DNA of 64,000 bases from Branchiostoma floridae (Eukaryota > Chordata > Leptocardii > Amphioxiformes > Branchiostomatidae). The stretch spans positions 8,883,100-8,947,099 of the forward strand of contig NC_049987.1 of NCBI RefSeq assembly GCF_000003815.2, in the 5' to 3' direction. Shown here piece by piece: positions 56,780-64,000 of this stretch (its first letter is position 1; every line of letters begins with the position of its first letter). Under the pieces are notes generated by a model. That model ran no database searches, had not been told where the DNA came from, and saw nothing but the letters and a program-made list of their open reading frames with translations. Position numbers and translations under genes: made by a program.

Positions 56780-58986
56780 CCTAAGCAAAGTTCGGCTTTT
56801 TTTAATCAACCAAAAATCAACACAGTTCAAACTCTCCCTCGTGCCAATGCGGAAGTCACGTTTCGTCTGCTGAAATCTCGCGCGATTTCGATCAGCCGAT
56901 GCCATTATGTGTTATGGGGGGAACTAGATGTTGGTATGTTTATACAGAACTTAAGTATAGTATGCCACCTAACATTAAAAAAATTGTCAAGTCGTGCCTG
57001 AAGAACTTCTCTATTTCGTTAGTATTACACGATACAGTTTACAGTCTATATTACTTCCTTATAAATGATGGTTTCTTCCAGTTTTACCAGTTGAAATCAT
57101 ACTACAGTAAGTGAATCCTAAAAAGGCATTGTTTGTGCCACATCATGACGACAGGTTAGACGACTTCACGGCCATTTTCACCCGATATCGCTCTTCCTCC
57201 CAACAGCTGTGCAACTACTCTTAAATGTTCAACAATTCGACATAAGTCTAACCCACCGTCCGAGAGTTATGGTTCTTAAACAACACCAAGACGCAACCAG
57301 GAAGTAGACGAGACAATTAGTTATATGGCCCCAATGTGACCGAAGACAGGTAAGGCCATACTTACACATACTGATACATAATCGCAACTATTCTCTCATA
57401 TTCTAACGTCCTTTAGCTTTCCAAAGATAAAAGGAATTTGTCTTGGGTAATTCTTCAAAGCCCTGCACCTTCTTCATAGTCGCACAACTGTAAATCCCTT
57501 TCCTATAACTTCTGCCCAGTGTGTTACTTTTCAGAAAAACCGGAAGCGACGATAATAAGGTCTAGTATGCTGCTTAGTGCTGTATACATCTACCCCAGGA
57601 TTAGTCGCTATAGCTTCCTGAGATTAGTCAACTAGTCCTGGCTATGTCGTTACGTCTAAGGTTTTATGACTTTACGGGCTGCCGGCAAATGCTTTTGAAT
57701 ATGCAATACTTGTTTGGCAACATGGAATGCAGACTATCAGACTTATCATGGCGTGTGAGACTCAGAAACATTTTAAGAATGGAGTTCGTGGGAGCAGAAT
57801 GTTTCATGGGAGTCAGAATGTTGAATCTAAGTCGTCATTATGACCAGCCACAGTTATGTTTTCAATTAGGCCGTCAGTAAAACTCTTTGCTGAAAATTTT
57901 GTGTTTCGTGTTTGGCATTCACATATTTCACGTAACACTTTGCGAACGAAGTGGACTGCAATTGTAGCATTCTTTGGATTCTTTGTAGACTCCAGTTTTG
58001 TACAGATCATATCTGAGACGAGGCTAGATCGCAGCTGTACAAATGTTGCTATATTCGTATGTCGGGTTGTTTGTACTGTGTCCAATAAACAGGTTTTTCA
58101 TGGTGGCGGCGGTGGCAGACGTTTTCCGATGTGTTTACGGGTCAGTGCCTGTGTTGATGACAGGTCGGCGTGTTTGGCGTACACAGACACACCTGACACA
58201 CCTGTGGTAACCCGTGCTACCTGGCACGGAGATCTTCAAGTAGTTAACTCCCTAAAAGCACATCCTCTCGCACTCTCACTTGCAATTTATCACTGTGACA
58301 ATTATCACAATACAGATAGATTATATTGCAAAGACTTTGTAAACGAAGACACGAGACCACACGAGTCGTGTTTGTTAGACATAGACTTTTTTTAAATTTT
58401 ATATGCAGGGTTGCCCACAACAACCTGTGAAGCAAAAAAAGCATAAAAATTCCGCTATCTTCTAGTTTATCTATTTCTAGAGGATGTACACGTCACCTAT
58501 AGCTACTGGAGGTTTTCAATTATTTCTGGGGGGTCCCCCATTCTCCTACGCAGAGAGTCCAACGTCGTCGCAAATTCCTGGGATAACAGGGGTTTTGCGA
58601 CGACGTTAGGCCCTCAGCGTGCGAGAATGGGTACCTCGTATCTGGCATAAAACAATATGACATTACAATATATGTTTATATGATAAGAACACAAGAGACG
58701 AAAGGTCGACTAATAAAGATAAACCTTCATAAAAACGTAGAAAGCGTGACTAACTGATAATGCAAGTGAATCAGGCTAACTGATCACAATAATATATGAT
58801 CATTCAGCACTCAAATCATAATAACAGAATGTCCGAAAGTCAAAGTATATCGCTGCTTACTTAGTAAGGCTAAACTTGTTAGTTGTTCCAGGCACAGAAG
58901 ACGCTCACTGAATCTATCTCTATTGTAAAAGAAATGTCTTGCTCTCTTGTTGTAGGTAACCTTGCACTCATGTTTGTGTGGAGAAG
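56780..58986. other. ORC3 promoter side and BTB-Kelch upstream region
   Basis: ORC3 and the Kelch gene diverge across 2.2 kb. An acceptor-like CTTGTTGTAG/GTAACC at about 58957 suggests that the Kelch start codon lies in a second exon, with an untranslated first exon upstream. A plus-strand frame at 57856-58395 is not recognisable as a protein. Confidence 0.45.
58536..58631. mobile_element. Small foldback element
   Basis: Two arms of about 40 bp, CCCATTCTC...AACGTCGTCGCAAA and TTTTGCGACGACGTT...GAGAATGGG, face each other across a loop of about 15 bp. Confidence 0.8.
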
Positions 58987-61349
58987 ATGGCTCAGAGTGG
59001 CTACCCGAAGGATGGAGTACTGATCGGCACGTCCCGACCTGGCGTCACGCCCAAACGTGTCATAAAACACGTCATCCGGTGGGAGAGCCAAGAACTTAAT
59101 TCTGACATTGACGTGCAGAACAATGGCCGCCGGAACTCCCGAAACTTCACAGTCACCACTCACGGCGACTACGTCCTACAGGGTTTCCGGCGCCTCAGGG
59201 ACCAAAATGACATGTGCGACGTCACTCTCCTGGTGGATGACGCGTCATTTCCGGTCCACCGTGCCGTCATGGCGTCCGTCAGTGTCTACTTCAAGTCCAT
59301 GTTCAATCAGGAGTTCGTAGAGCGCTCGGCCGCAACGGTTCGGATTCACGACGTCTCAGAACAGATTATGAGAAAAGTGATTGACTTCGTGTACACCGGG
59401 AAGATCGAAGTGAACGTACAAGATGTACAGGATGTTTTAGACGCTGCTAGCCGGTTTCAGATCATGGGCCTAATGGGGGTTTGTCAGAACTTTGTAATCA
59501 GAGAAATTTCACTAGAGACGTGTATCGATATCCTGTACATAGCGGAGAGATACCATCTCACTGGCGTTGAAAACGACGTGGATTCCTATATTCTTAAGAA
59601 CTTCTACGCGGTGTCAAAGACGCCTGGGTTCTTCACTTTGAACATGGAAAAACTTTGTTTCTATCTCGGTAAGTCTTGGTTGTTTGCTGATATAAAGCGC
59701 CACGTATGCCATTCAACGAAAAAAATGGTAATATGAAATCATTTACATTCGACAATGTCGTTACTGATTTTCTGCTATTTGCGCTATATTCTATCACTAC
59801 ACATAGCCTATAAGCACACGTAAAACATTGTTAATCATACTTAGACATAAAGCATTACTTTCATGAAAATGATCTTTGTGCATGCTTGAAGGATACTCAA
59901 AGGTTTGAATTGTGTGGCCTGTATTGAAGCTATGACTACATGCACATATTAAACAGGCAGTAACCGGGTGAAGGGCTGTACGGAGATTGACTTGTTCCAC
60001 GCGGCCACAAAGTGGCTGCGGCACGAGCCTGACAGACTACAGATGGCGAGCACAGTGGTGGAGAACATCCGTTTCCCGCTCATCTCACCGTCAGACCTGG
60101 TGCAGTTTATACAGGTGACGTGCACCCTTTTTTTCCTACCCTTAGAAACCAGACTGATTCGAGCCGGCGCGGAAAGGGTTCGCTACCGATCCCCGCCAAA
60201 CGTGGACCCGCAATTTGCACCCGCCTGCAGCTGAAGGTCCAGCTGACCCCAACTTATTGAGAGGCAAGCGATAGTTAGGGGGCGGCATTAAGTGGGACCA
60301 GCTGGATACATGTAGTATGGCGGGTGTATTGCGGGCGTATTCTCCAACCAGATCCACGGTGGTGTAATACATAGTAACAAACCCACCGGTGGCCAATGGT
60401 CCCACTTTGGTAAGCTAACCTTCTTGGCTGGCTTTGATAGTATATTACGCCACCGTTGGATTGATCTGCTTGGAGATCATTGCGGGCGCGCGTGTGGCAG
60501 GATCGGTAACTCTTTCCCCGCGGACTCTTAGGAGTCTGGATGTCCCAGGGTATTTCTTTCCTTGCGTTTCCTTTCCGTTTGCGATTGTATCGTAAGCCGC
60601 GCTATGGGGGAGGGGAGTCGTTGACAGCACAACCATCTTCTCCTTGGTGCTGAAGGACCTTCCAATGGTGAATTTGATGAAAGACAGAACGCCTTTGTTC
60701 TGCGTTTTGATGAAAACATTTTATTTTTCAAATTTTTCTACAAGGGCATTTTTTCATGGCGCTTTGAGCACTTGTATGATACTGTATTAATATACGTAAA
60801 TTTGAAACGTTGTTTTTTTTACCAGAGCGCAGAGTTCATGAGGACAGATCCCAAATGCATGGCTCTACTGAAGGAGGCGGCGGACTACCAGAGGTTAAGA
60901 TTCGCCCAACCCGTGCTGGTGTCGCCAAGGACACACATTCGGTAGGTAAATCTTTCGGTTTTTTCTTAGACATAATAAGGATGTCACTGAAGAAGTCAGT
61001 ACTTTTCTACCAATGACTTACGATCCTTCAAGTTACTAACGTTATGGTTACTGAGACTATACCAAACAAGTAAGCTGTAACAAAGGTTTTTCGGTGCGAT
61101 TCTGTTCCAATTCTGTACAAATATCTTCCAGGTCAGAATGCAACTCCCTGGTTACTATCGGTGGAGCGCACGCTGACGGCAGACCTAGTGACGTGGCGTC
61201 CTTCTACGACTATAAGATGAAGAAATGGCGGACACTGGTGAACCTGGAGGTCCCCGTGAAGCATCATGGGATAGCTGTCATGGGTGGCTTCATCTGGGTC
61301 GTCGGAGGGATGAACAGAAACAGTGAAACTATTGCTACAGGATACAGGT

Positions 61350-61383
<34 letters not shown>

Positions 61384-63471
61384 TCTTTTCAATAAATGGA
61401 TGACTGAACTGAACTGAAATGATTAACACCATTTCCCTCATGTTAATTCTTTTTCGCAGGCTCTTGACATCTGTTTGTTTAGTTGTTTTTAGGCTTTCGT
61501 TTGCTTCCATTCAGTATTCTTTTAGCAATATATAAAAAAGGTAATGAATATATGTATAGGGCAAGTCTTCCTTTCCTGGTAAAGCATTGGGCTCAAGACC
61601 AAGCGGTTACTTGTTCGATACTCGAAACGCTCTCGATGTTGTGCCGTTGGGAAAGGCACTTTACACGATTTTCCCTTGCAGTGGAGTGTCGCCCTCCGCG
61701 CTCCACGGCCAGTTTGTCAGAAGTGTACCAGTGTGCCAATATGCCAACATTTGCCACCAAGACCCGTAATTTTCCTGCCCTGCTGTAGGTACGACCCCTG
61801 GCGGCACGAGTGGCTGCAGATCTCCCAGATGAACGAGCCGCGCGCGTGTTACCACCTGGCCGTCATCCACGACAGGCTGTACGCCATCGCCGGCCGCCAG
61901 GGGGAGAACACCAACACCACGTCCATCACCATCCTACGGACCGCCGAGCGGTATATACCAGAGGACAACAGGTCAGAGCTTGTTACCTGCGTGAAAACGG
62001 AGGTGTAGTTTTCGGTCTGTTTACCTTGGTGTGTGTCAGCAGTTAATCAAATTTTGTGACAGGATGTGAGATGGAAGATGGTGTTACTGTAACCGAGGGC
62101 TACAACCAGGTCCTTTTTGGATGATGCCGCGATAAGATTAGCACATCAGGAAAGAAAGATAGGACACTTAGACGAAGGTTTCCGGACACGGGAGTCTCCA
62201 ATATGCAGGCAGTCTAAGATTACTGGGCTAAGATTGCTGGACTGGCCACAACTGAAGTTCTCTTTCTTCTCTTCTGAACTCAACTCTGACTCCGGCCGTG
62301 TGTATGTGTGTTCAACATCTCTGTTCAACTCCCTTGGTATGTGTGTTCAACATCTCTGTTCAACTCCCTTCGCCTCAGAATTTATTATGTTATTCCATCG
62401 TAACCGTGTAGTCTCATGAATTAAAAACCTTTTCTTCCAGATGGGAGTACATTGCAGAGCTTCCTAACAGAACGGACTGCCCTGCCGGAGCAGTGCATGT
62501 TGGGACGCTGTACATCTCAGGTGGGTTCGACCAACCAGAGGGCTTCCTACCGCACATGCGCTGTTACGACGCCAAGTTAGACCTATGGCAGGTAAGGGTT
62601 TCCTTTCAGAAGAAAATCTGTGTATGGTACTTCTGCTCCAGGCTCCACTTAGTTGGTAACTGGGAGACCCCGATTCAATCCTGGGTAGGGCATTTCGGTT
62701 GGGTTGCACCGGTCCTTCAGAAGATACTTAAGATGGTGGCCCTGTGTTTGAGGAGGTGCCTCGATTACGTTACATGGGAAGGGCTAGCATCATATCCCTG
62801 CAAACACACAGAAACTTAATACTGAAGCTGAAAGGAAACTTTCTAACCTAGGTACAAGGGTCTGAATGACAAACGAACGAATGGTATTACGTATAGACTT
62901 TATCTTGTCTAAAAAGTCTGTGATTTTCAAAGTTTGTAAAAAGCACTCATATTGTATTTGGGACTAGACTTGCGCAAAGAATCGATTGTCACTTAGGAAG
63001 TTGCAACTGCGGCCAAGAGGGTGATCAAAATACGTGTTCTATGGCTTATGTATAGTTTTCTTTCGTTTTCCACAGGACAGAAAGCAAATGCCGTCTAGTC
63101 GGGGCTTTCACTCCATGGCAGTCATCAAGAACAAGATTTACATCATTGGGGGACATGGCATGGACGACCGTGGTGGTTATGACACCGACCTACTGGACGT
63201 TGACATCTACCTGCCGGGGACGGACACGTACGAAAAGGGGCGACCCATGTTGAGAGGACAGGGGTGTTCAGGGTGCACAGTCTTGGATGGGACCATTTAC
63301 GTGGTAGGGGGTGGCTCGCGGGTTTCGGGGCAACCAACAAACGTCATTTCCGTGTTCGATTCAGTGAAGGACAGCTGGGGGGAGGTTGTCATGGAGTTCA
63401 TCGAACCCATGTACGGGGCCGGATGTTGTTCTGTACTACTTCCGGCTGACATTATCACCGAAGATGTGTGA
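58987..63471 (+). CDS. BTB-BACK-Kelch protein (seven coding exons)
   Basis: Predicted substrate adaptor of a Cullin-3 ubiquitin ligase. Exons: 58987-59668, 59957-60114, 60826-60941, 61132-61347, 61789-61971, 62441-62591, 63076-63471; all in phase, 633 residues. The ATG at 58987 is used because the frame upstream offers only GTG. The BTB domain is at about 65-175 (DMCDVTLLVDDASFPVHRAV, MFNQEF), the BACK domain follows (SLETCIDILYIAERYHL), then six Kelch blades marked by TIGGAH, WVVGGMN, AIAGRQ, ISGGFD, IIGGHG and VVGGGS. The third blade has AGR in place of the usual Gly-Gly. A cytosolic KLHL-type protein; the exact paralogue was not identified and the substrate is unknown. An untranslated 5' exon is likely. 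Confidence 0.92.
60185..60507. mobile_element. GC-rich inverted-repeat element, copy B
   Basis: Begins ACCGATCC, ends GATCGGT, and has the same CCAGCTG...CCAGCTG core as the 29.3-kb copy. It lies in the Kelch gene intron between exons 2 and 3. Confidence 0.6.
61349..61381. repeat. (TTG)n microsatellite
   Basis: A run of TTG triplets directly after the exon 4 donor of the Kelch gene. Confidence 0.95.
61560..61780 (+). mobile_element. tRNA-derived SINE
   Basis: TGGTAAAGCATTGG (A-box-like) and GGTTACTTGTTCGATACTCG (B-box-like) are followed by TTGGGAAAGGCACTTTACAC, a tail recognised from SINEs of marine invertebrates. It ends close to the acceptor of Kelch exon 5. Confidence 0.55.
62640..62815 (+). 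mobile_element. tRNA-derived SINE
   Basis: GATTCAATCCTGGGTAGGGC (B-box-like) is followed by GGTTGGGTTGCACCGGTCC. The same arrangement is seen on the minus strand at 37.7 kb, so the two are probably one family. It lies in a Kelch intron. Confidence 0.55.
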
Positions 63472-64000
63472 CTTTCGAGATTTCCACCAGAACCTTTAAA
63501 TAACAGTCTCTGAAATCACCATCGGTACCAGTATGGAAGCACCAGTATGCCTTAAGTTGCCATGGCCAATATGTGAATTTTTTTTTGCCTACATGTACAG
63601 AAAGATTATATTGCGATAGTGCCTTTTAATACGTTAATCAACCTTATCAAAGAAATGGTGGCCTTAACTTTGCATATGTTGATATGTAATTGTATAAATT
63701 GAGCGCCAAAACTATGTGTGGAAAATTAATGGAACAGGCAGGATGTAGACGGGTCTACTTCAGTCTGCTAAAGCTGCAGAAGAGATGTGCGATCAGACAG
63801 ATACTACCAACATCGCCACAAGAACAACTATCAGCCTTATACATATCTGAAGCACTATGTTTTGACAAATGGTTTATCTAGCCATGTTATATTATTTTAC
63901 AACTAGTGCAGTTTCGACCTGACCCACAATGCAATAATGCCTTTCGGTGCCTAGTGCAGTTTTAACGTGACCTACAATATGCAATGCCTTTCGGTGCCTT
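63472..64000. other. 3' flank of the BTB-Kelch gene
   Basis: No gene recognised. The end of the window carries the motif AATGCCTTTCGGTGCCT twice (about 63937 and 63982), a short direct repeat of about 45 bp period. Confidence 0.5.

Noticed and set aside
57856-58395. 179-residue frame upstream of the Kelch gene
   Set aside because: No domain, unremarkable composition and no splice context; probably chance or untranslated sequence.

Overview
The window is eukaryotic genomic DNA: it is AT-rich, its genes are split into many short exons with GT/AG introns, and it carries many short mobile elements and one assembly gap (102 N). The proteins are animal and chordate-like (OSCP1, CYP39A1, NUDC, ORC3, a TRIM-NHL protein, a BTB-Kelch protein). 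Gene content and repeat style (palindromic minisatellites, foldback elements, single-exon TRIM genes) suggest a cephalochordate, most likely amphioxus (Branchiostoma). The species call is an inference.

Layout. 1-6932: no gene seen; the striking feature is a 1.36-kb array of about 26 short palindromes bounded by a 16-bp inverted repeat. 6933-27692 (-): OSCP1, ten exons, with a single-exon TRIM-NHL gene (13872-15953, +) nested in one intron and several transposons in others. 28306-35284 (+): CYP39A1, twelve exons, head-to-head with OSCP1 across 613 bp. 37861-40776 (-): 3' part of an unrecognised charged, SP/RS-rich protein gene with a reading-frame break. 42220-42363 (+): a possible 47-residue ORF. 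42648-45759 (+): NUDC, nine exons. 46593-56779 (-): ORC3, nineteen exons, tail-to-tail with NUDC, with transposon and LINE debris in its introns. 58987-63471 (+): BTB-BACK-Kelch gene, seven coding exons.

Five genes (OSCP1, CYP39A1, NUDC, ORC3, BTB-Kelch) could be assembled exon by exon, with every junction in phase and nearly all at standard GT/AG sites, giving proteins of 375, 472, 333, 710 and 633 residues. For the four with a recognised vertebrate counterpart the lengths are close to the vertebrate lengths as recalled. The genes do not form one pathway: they are housekeeping or cilium-linked (OSCP1), sterol (CYP39A1), mitosis/chaperone (NUDC), replication licensing (ORC3) and ubiquitin-ligase (TRIM, Kelch) genes that lie side by side.

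The accessory DNA is the richest source of novelty: the hairpin array; a 1.78-kb composite element with 448-bp terminal direct repeats inserted at TTAA; a 1.19-kb inverted-repeat element with a 7-bp target duplication; an 844-bp foldback element; three LINE 3' tails that keep a zinc-finger-like end; and three tandem duplications that copy a splice site into the neighbouring intron.
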